From Acidimicrobiia bacterium (lineage in GTDB: Bacteria; Actinomycetota; Acidimicrobiia; Acidimicrobiales; Poriferisodalaceae), in NCBI GenBank assembly GCA_022821985.1, contig JAJECP010000008.1, positions 1 through 64,000 on the forward strand: a stretch of 64,000 nucleotides of DNA, given 5' to 3'. Positions 36,316 through 43,709 of the stretch are shown piece by piece; within the stretch, counting starts at the first letter, position 1; each line of letters opens with the position of its first letter. A program made the position numbers and the translations under genes. The notes under the pieces were generated by a model. That model was not told the origin of the DNA. It worked only from the letters and a program-made list of their open reading frames with translations, and ran no database searches.

Positions 36316-37397
36316 TCGATGCCGACCTGGTAGGCGGCGACGGTGCGCTCGAAGAAGTTGGTGAGCTCCTGCACGTCCTGCAGTTCCATGAACGAGAAGG
36401 GGTTCTTGGAGCCGAAGTTCTTCGGCAGCCCGAGCTGAGCCAAACGCTGATCGGCCACGAACTCCAAGTAGGACCGGGTGTCGGCAACCGACATGCCCGC
36501 CACGCCGCCTGACAGCACGTCACGCGCGAACTGCGTCTCGACGTCGACCGCCTCGACGATCATCTCGCGGATCCGATCGGCGAGATCCTGGTCGAACAGG
36601 TCGGGTTCCTCGGAACGGATCGTGCGCACCACCTCGAACGCGAAGTTCATGTGCGCCGACTCGTCACGGAACACCCAGTTCGTGCCGGCCGCCAAGCCGT
36701 TCAGCAGGCCCTTCGATCGCAGGAAATAGACGTAGGCGAACGCCGCGAAGAAGAACAGACCCTCGATGCACGCAGCGAAGCAGATGAGATTCAGCAGGAA
36801 GGCCTTGCGGTGCTCGACGGTGGAGAGCTGGTCGAGCGACCACACGCTGTCCATCCAGCGGAAACAGAAGTCGGCCTTGGCGGCAATGGAGGGAATGTTC
36901 TCGATGGCCGAGAACGCCGCCGCTCGCTCATCGAGATCAGGGATGTAGTGATCCAGCAGCGTCAGGTAGAACTGCACGTGCAGCGCTTCCTCGTACAGCT
37001 GCCGGCTCAGGTACATGCGAGCTTCGGGGCTGTTGATGTGCTGGTAGAGGTTCAGCACCAGGTTGTTGGCGACGATCGAGTCGCCGGTGGCGAAGAACGC
37101 CACGAGCCGGTTGATGAGGTGCCGCTCGGCAGGCGCCAGCTTGCGGTTGAGGTCGACGATGTCGTCGGAGAAATCGATCTCCTCGACCGTCCACGTGTTG
37201 CGGATGGCGTCGCGGTACATGTCGAAGAACTGCGGGTACCGCATCGGGCGCAGTGTCAGCTCGAAGCCAGGGTCCAGGATGTTGCCGCTGCGGGCAGCAG
37301 CACCGGCGCCCGCGCTGGTCTGCGACTCGCCGTCCGCAAGCGGCTCGGCTGGAAGGGATTGGGGCACCAATTCGGGCGCTGGTTGCACGAGTGCCAT
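36285..37397 (-). CDS. nrdB: Ribonucleotide-diphosphate reductase beta subunit
   Basis: The 370-residue diiron R2 subunit that holds the radical for deoxyribonucleotide synthesis. Metal ligands are recognisable in TGDSIVANN (Asp), YEEALHVQFY (Glu and His), CIEGLFFF and FRDESAHMNF. A Tyr lies four residues after the first ligand His, the position of the radical Tyr122 of E. coli, so it is a tyrosyl-radical rather than a chlamydial-type R2. The C-terminal tail VAFDEDF would dock to NrdA. AGAGGA precedes ATG 37397; nrdA lies 50 nt upstream in the same operon. Confidence 0.95.
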   Translation of the reverse strand: MALVQPAPELVPQSLPAEPLADGESQTSAGAGAAARSGNILDPGFELTLRPMRYPQFFDMYRDAIRNTWTVEEIDFSDDIVDLNRKLAPAERHLINRLVAFFATGDSIVANNLVLNLYQHINSPEARMYLSRQLYEEALHVQFYLTLLDHYIPDLDERAAAFSAIENIPSIAAKADFCFRWMDSVWSLDQLSTVEHRKAFLLNLICFAACIEGLFFFAAFAYVYFLRSKGLLNGLAAGTNWVFRDESAHMNFAFEVVRTIRSEEPDLFDQDLADRIREMIVEAVDVETQFARDVLSGGVAGMSVADTRSYLEFVADQRLAQLGLPKNFGSKNPFSFMELQDVQELTNFFERTVAAYQVGIEGQVAFDEDF

Positions 37398-37447
37398 GGG
37401 GATCCTCTGTCTGTGTCAGGTGGGTCGGCCGGCGAGCCCGCGACGGC

Positions 37448-39949
37448 TCATTCGCAGGCTTCGCAGGTTTCGGGGTTCTCCAGCGAGCACGCCACGGCCT
37501 CGGCGGCTGCTGCGTCGGCGGCTGTGTCGATGACCGCGGCAGCCGAGCCCGCCGCGGCTGGGTCGGGCATGGTCGAGACAGTTGCGTGCGTTGCAGTGCC
37601 GCCGTTGGGCCGACCGCCATTGCTGCCCGATGCGCTGTCGGTCGTGGTCTGGTTGATGCGCGTAGCCGGACGGGAGCGCAGGTAGTAGGTGGTCTTCAGG
37701 CCTGATTTCCAGGCGTGCATGTACATGGAGGAGAGCTTCCCGATGTTGGGGCTCTCCATGAACAGGTTGAGCGATTGGCTCTGGTCGATGAAGGCGCCTC
37801 GTGCGGCGGCCATGTCGATGAGCGCCCGCTGGGGCAGCTCCCACGCAGTGCGATACACCGAGCGGAGGTCATCGGGAATCTCGGCGATGGCCTGCACCGA
37901 ACCCTCGGCCATCTTGATCTTGTTGGCCATGGCCTCGCTCCACAGGCCACGCTGTTGCAGTTCGCGTACCAGATAGCGATTGATCTGCATGAACTCGCCC
38001 GACAGCGTTTCTCGCTTGAACAGGTTCGACACCTGCGGCTCGATGCACTCGTAGCAGCCAGCGATGGACGCGATGGTGGCGGTAGGCGCAACTGCCACCA
38101 GCAGCGAATTGCGCAGCCCGTGCTGGCCGATCCGCTCGCGCAGCTCGGCCCAGCGCTGGGGTTGCGACGACTCGATGCCCCAGAGGTCGAACTGCAGCTC
38201 TCCCGCAGCGGCTCGCGTCTCGCCGAACGCCCCGTGCGGCCCGTGCTTACGAGCCAGCTCGCAGCTCGACCAAACCGCCCAGTAGTAGATCTCCTCGGCG
38301 ATCCGGGCCGCAATCTCGGCCGCCTCAGGCGAGTCGAACGCCAGCTTGAGCTGGAAGAACACGTCCTGCAGGCCCATGACGCCGAGCCCCACCGGACGCC
38401 AGCGCTCGTTCGATCGGGCGGCCTCGGGCGTCGGGTAGTAGTTGATGTCGATGACGCGGTCCAGGTAGGGCACCGCGGTGCGCACAACCTCTCCCAGCGC
38501 GTCGTAGTCGACGGTTCTGCCGTCTGGGCCCTCCCGCACGAACTTGGCGAGATTGACCGAGCCGAGGTTGCAGACCGCCGTCTCAGCGTCGCTGGTGACC
38601 TCGAGGATCTCAGTGCACAGGTTCGACAGGTGGATGACGTTGCCGGGCTCGCCGGTCTGGTTGGACTTGGCGTTCGAAGCGTCCTTGAAAGTCATCCAGC
38701 CGTTGCCGGTCTGGGCGAGCGTGCGCATCATGCGGCTGTAGAGGTCGCGGGCCGACACCTGCCGCTCGTACAAGCCCGCTGCTTCGGCTTCCCGGTACGC
38801 ATCGGTGAACTCGTCGCCGTACAGGTCGGTGAGATGCGGCACCTGCTTGGGGTCGAACAGCGACCACTGCCAGTCGTTCTCGACCCGGCGCATGAACTCG
38901 TCGGGCACCCAGTTCGCCAGGTTCAGATTGTGGGTGCGCCGAGCATGGTCGCCGGTGGAATCCTTCAGCTCCAGGAACTCCTCGATGTCGGCGTGCCACG
39001 ACTCGAGATACACGCATGCAGCGCCCTTGCGCCGGCCGCCCTGGTTCACCGCCGCAACCGACGAGTCAAGCGTCTTGAGCCACGGCACGATGCCGTTCGA
39101 CAGGCCATTGGTGCCGCTGATCAGCGAGCCACGCGACCGCACCCGGTGCCAGCCCACCCCGATGCCGCCGGCGAACTTCGACAGCTTGGCGATGTCGGAA
39201 TAGCGGTCGTAGATGCCTTCGAGCGAATCGGTGGGGCTGTCGAGCAGGTAGCACGACGACATCTGCGGATGGGCCGTGCCCGAGTTGAACAGCGTAGGCG
39301 ACGACGGCAAGTAGCGCAGGCTGGAGATGAGCTCGTAGAACGCGACGGCCTCTTCGGCCGTCTGCGACAGGCCGCAGGCAACCCGCAGCAAGAAGTACTG
39401 CGGGTTCTCGATGACCGAGCGGCGCTGCGGGTGCCGCAGCAGGTAGCGGTCGTACACGGTGCGGAGGCCGAAGAACTCGAAATCGCCGTTGCGCTGCGCT
39501 ATGACCGCATCGTTGAGCTTGCGAGCGTTTGCGGCAACGAAGGCCACCACATCGGGATGGATGAGCCCGCACTCGCCGCCTTCGGAGATGGACTGGCTGA
39601 ACGAGTAGATGTTCTGGTTCTGGACTTCCTTGTCGATGTAGGTGGCCAGCAAGCGGGCAGCCAGCTTCGAGTAGTTCGGCTCCTCAGAGATCAGCGCCGC
39701 GGCCGTGCGAATCGACAGCTCGTCGAGCTCGGTGGTGGTGGCGCCGTCATGAAGACCCGAGATTGTCCGCGTCGCCACCCGCATGGGATCGACGCCGGCC
39801 AGTTCGATGGCGCAGCGTTCGACGGCGCGGACGATCTTGTTGACATCGACGGCCTGCATGGAACCGTCGCGCTTCTGCACGCGCATGCCGGGCGAATCCG
39901 AGGACCGCTTCTGAACCGTCGCGGTAGGCGACTCCTCGGTGATGCTCAT
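37448..39949 (-). CDS. nrdA: Ribonucleoside-diphosphate reductase alpha subunit
   Basis: The 833-residue class I catalytic subunit. It has an N-terminal ATP-cone (MRVQKRDGSMQAVDVNKIVRAVE), which implies allosteric control by ATP/dATP, the active-site Cys stretch MSSCYLLDSPTDS, the NLCTEI finger-loop region (NLCTEILEVT), and a C-terminal CEACE Cys pair for re-reduction by thioredoxin or glutaredoxin-like donors. GGAGGGG lies about 9 nt before ATG 39949. It is the first gene of nrdA-nrdB. Confidence 0.96.
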   Translation of the reverse strand: MSITEESPTATVQKRSSDSPGMRVQKRDGSMQAVDVNKIVRAVERCAIELAGVDPMRVATRTISGLHDGATTTELDELSIRTAAALISEEPNYSKLAARLLATYIDKEVQNQNIYSFSQSISEGGECGLIHPDVVAFVAANARKLNDAVIAQRNGDFEFFGLRTVYDRYLLRHPQRRSVIENPQYFLLRVACGLSQTAEEAVAFYELISSLRYLPSSPTLFNSGTAHPQMSSCYLLDSPTDSLEGIYDRYSDIAKLSKFAGGIGVGWHRVRSRGSLISGTNGLSNGIVPWLKTLDSSVAAVNQGGRRKGAACVYLESWHADIEEFLELKDSTGDHARRTHNLNLANWVPDEFMRRVENDWQWSLFDPKQVPHLTDLYGDEFTDAYREAEAAGLYERQVSARDLYSRMMRTLAQTGNGWMTFKDASNAKSNQTGEPGNVIHLSNLCTEILEVTSDAETAVCNLGSVNLAKFVREGPDGRTVDYDALGEVVRTAVPYLDRVIDINYYPTPEAARSNERWRPVGLGVMGLQDVFFQLKLAFDSPEAAEIAARIAEEIYYWAVWSSCELARKHGPHGAFGETRAAAGELQFDLWGIESSQPQRWAELRERIGQHGLRNSLLVAVAPTATIASIAGCYECIEPQVSNLFKRETLSGEFMQINRYLVRELQQRGLWSEAMANKIKMAEGSVQAIAEIPDDLRSVYRTAWELPQRALIDMAAARGAFIDQSQSLNLFMESPNIGKLSSMYMHAWKSGLKTTYYLRSRPATRINQTTTDSASGSNGGRPNGGTATHATVSTMPDPAAAGSAAAVIDTAADAAAAEAVACSLENPETCEACE

Positions 39950-40051
39950 CTTGCCCAGCCCCTCCGCAGGCCGCCGCCCGAGTACACCGAGCGGATCGCC
40001 TTGCCTTCGTTCTCCTCGCTTCCCGCAACCACAGCCTGCTGTGTTTCGACA

Positions 40052-40066
40052 GATCGTCAGACGATC
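40052..40066. promoter_or_regulatory. Perfect inverted repeat upstream of nrdA
   Basis: GATCGTC-A-GACGATC is a 15-bp perfect palindrome with a single central base. It lies about 100 nt upstream of the nrdA start and is a plausible operator for a dimeric repressor. Confidence 0.5.
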
Positions 40067-40077
40067 GAATCACAGTC

Positions 40078-40089
40078 CTGTAGTTACAG
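40078..40089. promoter_or_regulatory. Second inverted repeat upstream of nrdA
   Basis: CTGTA-GT-TACAG, 12 bp, with its centre 24-25 bp from the centre of the first palindrome. The spacing of about two helical turns suggests paired operator sites. Confidence 0.4.
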
Positions 40090-40221
40090 AGATGTAAGAG
40101 ACATTTATAGCGCACCCATCACGTGGTCTGGCCTTGATTGCCGATCTCCTAGCTCCAAGGCCGCAAATGCCAACCGATGGACCGAAGTAATCGCGCGCCG
40201 TGGAGATGACACACTGCTCGC

Positions 40222-41481
40222 GTGTCGAACTCCCCGAAACGCATAGTCATCGTCGGCGCCTCCCTGGCGGGCGCGCGCGCAGTGCACAGCGTGCGCTCTG
40301 CAGGCCATGACGGGCCGTTGACGCTCATCGGTGCCGAACCCCATCTCCCCTACGATCGGCCCCCGCTGTCGAAGGAATTCCTGACTGGCGACAACGACCC
40401 CAGCTCGCTGGCACTCGACCCGGATGGCGCCTTTGACGACCTCGATGTGGAGGTCATGCTGAGCACCCACGCGGTGGGGCTCGACATGGCGGCTCGAACG
40501 GTCGCTGTCGCCCCGGCGGCCGGCGGCAGCGCGGAGACAGTGCCGTTCGACGGCCTCGTCATCGCGACGGGCGCAGCGGCTCGACCGCTGCCCGGCGTCG
40601 GGAACATGGCAGGCGTGCACACACTGCGGACCCTCGACGACTCGATGGCCATCCGGGAAGGTCTTATCGCCGGCGCACGAGTCGCCGTGGTGGGCGGCGG
40701 CTTCATCGGCTCGGAGGTCGCCGCTTCTGCTGCGGCCCGCGGCTGCGAGGTGACGGTGATCGAAGCGGCCCCGGCCCCGCTGGTGCGCGGGCTAGGTGCC
40801 GAGATGGGCACGCGGGTCGGCGCGCTGCACGGCCAGAACGGCGTCGAGCTGCGGCTGGGCATCGGCGTCGACGGCGTGCTGGGAGCCGACCGTGTCGAAG
40901 CGGTTGCCATGGCTGACGGCAGTCGCGTCCCCGCTGATCTCGTGGTCGTCGGCATCGGGGTCGTGCCCAACACGGAGTGGCTGGAAGGCTCAGGACTGGA
41001 GATCGACAACGGCGTGGTCTGTGATGAGACGCTGTGCTGCGGGCCGCAAGGCATCTATGCCGTGGGCGATGTTGCGCGCGCCGGCAATGGCTGGCTGGGG
41101 CCGCTGGGGGTTTCCGAGCCGGTTCGGGTCGAGCACTGGACGGCGGCAGTCGAGCATGGCATGGCCGTGGGACGCAACCTGGTCGCGCCTGCCGAAGCTC
41201 AGCCGTACAACTCAGTTCCCTTCGTGTGGTCCGACCAGTACGACGCCCGCATCCAGATTGCCGGACATCCCGACGCCGACGACGATGTTGAGGTGCTCGT
41301 CGGCTCGGCTGAAGATGACCCAGACTCAGGTCGCTCGTTCTTGGCCGGTTACCGGCGCAACGGCCGCCTGAGCGGGGTGATGGCGCTCGACGCGATCAGG
41401 CCATTCGTGCGATTCCGCCGCCTGCTGGCCAACCATCCGACGTGGGACGAGGCGCTGGAGCTCGCCGCAACCCTCGGTTGA
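40222..41481 (+). CDS. FAD-dependent ferredoxin reductase-type oxidoreductase
   Basis: A 419-residue flavoprotein of the NAD(P)H:ferredoxin/rubredoxin reductase group. The FAD motif IVIVGASLAGARAV, PYDRPPLSKEFL, the NAD motif VAVVGGGFIGSEVA, GIYAVGDVA and a C-terminal reductase domain (FVWSDQYDARIQIAG) match partners of Rieske oxygenases and cytochromes P450. It could feed electrons to the Rieske oxygenase at 17 kb, but no ferredoxin gene is adjacent. GTG 40222 has a CACACT box 6 nt upstream. It converges with the DUF427 gene. Confidence 0.88.
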   Translation: MSNSPKRIVIVGASLAGARAVHSVRSAGHDGPLTLIGAEPHLPYDRPPLSKEFLTGDNDPSSLALDPDGAFDDLDVEVMLSTHAVGLDMAARTVAVAPAAGGSAETVPFDGLVIATGAAARPLPGVGNMAGVHTLRTLDDSMAIREGLIAGARVAVVGGGFIGSEVAASAAARGCEVTVIEAAPAPLVRGLGAEMGTRVGALHGQNGVELRLGIGVDGVLGADRVEAVAMADGSRVPADLVVVGIGVVPNTEWLEGSGLEIDNGVVCDETLCCGPQGIYAVGDVARAGNGWLGPLGVSEPVRVEHWTAAVEHGMAVGRNLVAPAEAQPYNSVPFVWSDQYDARIQIAGHPDADDDVEVLVGSAEDDPDSGRSFLAGYRRNGRLSGVMALDAIRPFVRFRRLLANHPTWDEALELAATLG

Positions 41482-41494
41482 TCGGCTCCGCCGC

Positions 41495-41866
41495 TTAGTT
41501 GACGGTTTGGTCCACCTCGTCACGCTCGGCGTAGAAGCTCATCAGACCGGCGATCTCCGCCATCTCGGGGATCGGATCGGGGTAGGACCACACGACGTCG
41601 TCGTAGCTCTGACCGTTGACTGCTACTGACCAGTAGCTGGCATCGCCCTTCCACGGTCAATGAGTGGACAGCACAGTCGGGTGCAGCAACTCCATCTCGA
41701 CGTCTGAAACCGGCAGGTAGTGGCGCGGTGGGAGCCGTCCTTCGGTCAGCACCAGGGCCGAGGTCGAATCGGCCACGACCACGCCGTCAACCCGGACGAT
41801 GACCCGCCCTGGCTCCTGCACGACCGAAATCTCGGGCTTGCGATGTTCAGTTGCCGTGTCGCTCAT
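41495..41866 (-). CDS. DUF427-family protein containing selenocysteine (in-frame UGA at 41657-41659)
   Basis: Read through TGA (41657-41659) this is a complete 123-residue DUF427 protein. The part before the stop ends ...MELLHPTVLSTH; then comes U70 and, in the same frame, PWKGDASYWSVAV, VWSYPDPIPEMAEIAG and TAA. In DUF427 proteins the position before P-[WFY]-K-G is a conserved Cys, so the UGA stands exactly at that Cys. The uninterrupted conserved frame after the UGA argues against a decaying pseudogene. GGGGAG lies about 6 nt before ATG 41866. A SECIS-like hairpin with GGUC loop follows the UGA. The biochemical role of DUF427 is unknown; a selenol at its conserved Cys suggests redox or nucleophilic chemistry (inference). 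It converges with a flavoprotein gene. Confidence 0.85.
41613..41656 (-). promoter_or_regulatory. SECIS-like element of the DUF427 gene
   Basis: On the minus strand GCTACT (41637-41632) pairs with AGTAGC (41627-41622) around the tetraloop GGTC. The first loop G is 26 nt after the UGA. An outer stem CCGT (directly after the UGA) with ACGG closes the structure. A GGUC apical loop is also present in the E. coli fdhF SECIS, where G and U contact SelB. Confidence 0.75.
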
Positions 41867-41944
41867 CGGCGCTCCCCTTCGCTCCGTCAGGCACATCATT
41901 GCACCGCATCGAGACCAGGTTCTTCGCCATGGGAATCCTCGCTG

Positions 41945-42022
41945 TGGTCGGGCTGAGAGGATTTGAACCTCCGACCCCTGGTCCCCCAGACCAGTGCGCT
42001 AACCAGACTGCGCCACAGCCCG
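41945..42022 (-). tRNA. tRNA-Pro (GGG)
   Basis: Full cloverleaf on the minus strand: acceptor CGGGCTG/CAGCCCG, D stem GCGC/GCGC, anticodon stem CTGGT/ACCAG with loop CTGGGGG (anticodon GGG at 41987-41985), T stem GGAGG/CCTCT with loop TTCAAAT, discriminator A and an encoded CCA. It lies between der/membrane-protein and DUF427 genes, all on the same strand. Confidence 0.97.
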
Positions 42023-42075
42023 TTCAGGCGAGCACGATACCGGCTGGGTTGGATCGAGAGCTGTGCAGCGAGCGC

Positions 42076-42321
42076 TCAGCCGATCACGCCCGCGAACCAC
42101 TGAACCAGCCATACGACACCCTCGACGGCGCGCCAGCCCAGGTACACGGTCGCCATCACCACAACGAGCCAGAAGTGCCACGGTGCCCCCGTGCGCCCCT
42201 GCTGGGGCCGGTCGCCGTCGCTGCTCCGACGCCTGCCAGGATGGACAGGGTCGCCTGGGGACGGGCGGCGATTCTGCCGCTGGGCGGTCGATGCCGTTTC
42301 GCGCCTGAACAGCAGTCTCAC
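42076..42321 (-). CDS. Small membrane protein following Der
   Basis: An 81-residue protein: basic N-terminus, then a hydrophobic C-terminal half (HFWLVVVMATVYLGWRAVEGVVWLV) forming one long or two short membrane segments. Similar small proteins follow der in other actinobacteria; the function is unknown. GTG 42321 overlaps the der stop (GTGA), so it is coupled to der. Confidence 0.7.
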   Translation of the reverse strand: MRLLFRRETASTAQRQNRRPSPGDPVHPGRRRSSDGDRPQQGRTGAPWHFWLVVVMATVYLGWRAVEGVVWLVQWFAGVIG

Positions 42322-43709
42322 CGTCGGCGCACTCGCAGTTTGAGAGGCGTCTTGGCGAGGCCCAGTTCCTCGCGCAGGCGGCGCTCGAGGTATCGCAGGT
42401 AGGTGGCCGGGAGTTCCCGGTTGGCGAACAGCGTGAACGTCGGCGGCTGCGTTGCGGCCTGGGTGGCGTACAGCACCCGTGCCCCGCCGGGCGCAGGCTG
42501 TGCGGACTGCGCAAGCTGGACAACCTCGTTCACTTTGGCCGTCGGCGCCCTCGACTCGTAGGCCTCCATGGCCGCCTCAATCGCCGGCACGAGCCGATGA
42601 ACTCCCCGACCTGTCAGTGCGCTGATGCGCAGGACGGGGGACTCGCCCACAAAGTGCAAGCGGCGCGCGAGACCACCGAGGACGCCCTCGCGTTGCTCGG
42701 CGTCGAGCGTCTCCCACTTGTTGAGCAGCACAACGATCGGGCACCCTGCGCCGTCGATGCGCTCGGCAAGACGCTGGTCCTGTGCCGTCACTCCTTCAGT
42801 GGCGTCAATGACGAGCAGCGACACGTCGCAAGCATCGATGGCCCGCAGCGCCCGCAAGTTGGCGTAGTACTCAGTGTCCGCGTCGACCCGCGCCTTGCGG
42901 CGCATGCCCGCGGTATCCACGAACCGCACGGGGCCCGCCTCGGTTTCCACGAGCGTGTCGATGGTGTCGCGGGTCGTGCCGGGTTGGTCGTGCACAACGG
43001 ACCGTTCGTCGCCGATAAGCCGGTTGAACAGTGTCGACTTGCCGACGTTGGGCCTGCCCACGATCGCTACTGCGGGCACGGCCTCATCGCCTTCGACAAG
43101 GGCCTCGCCGTCGCCGATGGACTCGTCACGGTTTGACGTCGCCCCCTCGGCAGGACTCGCGACTGTGTCGGGGCTGCCGGGAAAGCTGCCGTAGCCATCG
43201 TCTGCATTGAGATCGAGCAGGTCCAGCACCCGGTCGAGCACATCGCCGACGTTGCGGCCATGAAGAGCAGACACTGCCCAAGCTTCGCCGAGTCCCAGGC
43301 GGTCGAACGCCCACCGATCATCATCACGGCCCCCGCTGTCGGCCTTGTTGGCAACCACCAGAGTCGGCCGGCCGCTGCGGCGCAGCATGGCGGCGATACG
43401 GGCGTCGGGCTCGGTGATGCCGACGGTGACATCCACCACCAGCAGCAGAACATCGGCGTCGCCCATCGCGCGCTCGCTCTGCTCGGACACCCTGCCGTCG
43501 AGCGTGTCGCCATCTGCAGACCACCCGCCGGTGTCCACCACCACGAAGGGGTGCCCTCGCCAAGCAGCCTCGGCTGCCTTGCGGTCGCGCGTCACGCCGG
43601 GCTCGGGCGCCACCACGGCCTCGCGACGCCCGACGAGCCGGTTGAACAGCGTGGACTTGCCGACGTTCGGCCGACCCACGATGCCGACCACGGGCAGTTC
43701 GGCGCTCAT
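42318..43709 (-). CDS. der: Ribosome-biogenesis GTPase Der (EngA)
   Basis: A 463-residue double-GTPase needed for 50S subunit maturation. Two tandem G domains each start with GRPNVGKSTLFNRL (about residues 11 and 218), with DTGGW / DTAGM switch II motifs and NKAD / NKWE specificity motifs, followed by a C-terminal KH-like domain. An acidic linker of about 40 residues joins the two. Its start overlaps the stop of the DUF512 gene. Confidence 0.96.
   Translation of the reverse strand: MSAELPVVGIVGRPNVGKSTLFNRLVGRREAVVAPEPGVTRDRKAAEAAWRGHPFVVVDTGGWSADGDTLDGRVSEQSERAMGDADVLLLVVDVTVGITEPDARIAAMLRRSGRPTLVVANKADSGGRDDDRWAFDRLGLGEAWAVSALHGRNVGDVLDRVLDLLDLNADDGYGSFPGSPDTVASPAEGATSNRDESIGDGEALVEGDEAVPAVAIVGRPNVGKSTLFNRLIGDERSVVHDQPGTTRDTIDTLVETEAGPVRFVDTAGMRRKARVDADTEYYANLRALRAIDACDVSLLVIDATEGVTAQDQRLAERIDGAGCPIVVLLNKWETLDAEQREGVLGGLARRLHFVGESPVLRISALTGRGVHRLVPAIEAAMEAYESRAPTAKVNEVVQLAQSAQPAPGGARVLYATQAATQPPTFTLFANRELPATYLRYLERRLREELGLAKTPLKLRVRRR

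Larger units (their letters stand above)
39950..40221. promoter_or_regulatory. Divergent regulatory region of nrdAB and the ferredoxin-reductase gene
   Basis: A 272-nt gap with no gene. It holds two inverted repeats (40052-40066 and 40078-40089) and an AT-rich tract at 40081-40110 with minus-strand TATAAA at about 40104-40109, a possible -10 for nrdA with a leader of about 150 nt. The boxes do not clearly match the NrdR consensus, and no B12-riboswitch box was found. Confidence 0.45.

Noticed and set aside
39950-40221. Cobalamin riboswitch or canonical NrdR boxes upstream of nrdA
   Set aside because: No B12-box sequence was found, and the palindromes do not match the NrdR consensus.
41657-41899. 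An 80-residue truncated DUF427 protein or pseudogene
   Set aside because: Conserved DUF427 sequence continues in frame after the TGA to a clean TAA, and the UGA sits at the conserved Cys with a SECIS-like hairpin behind it.
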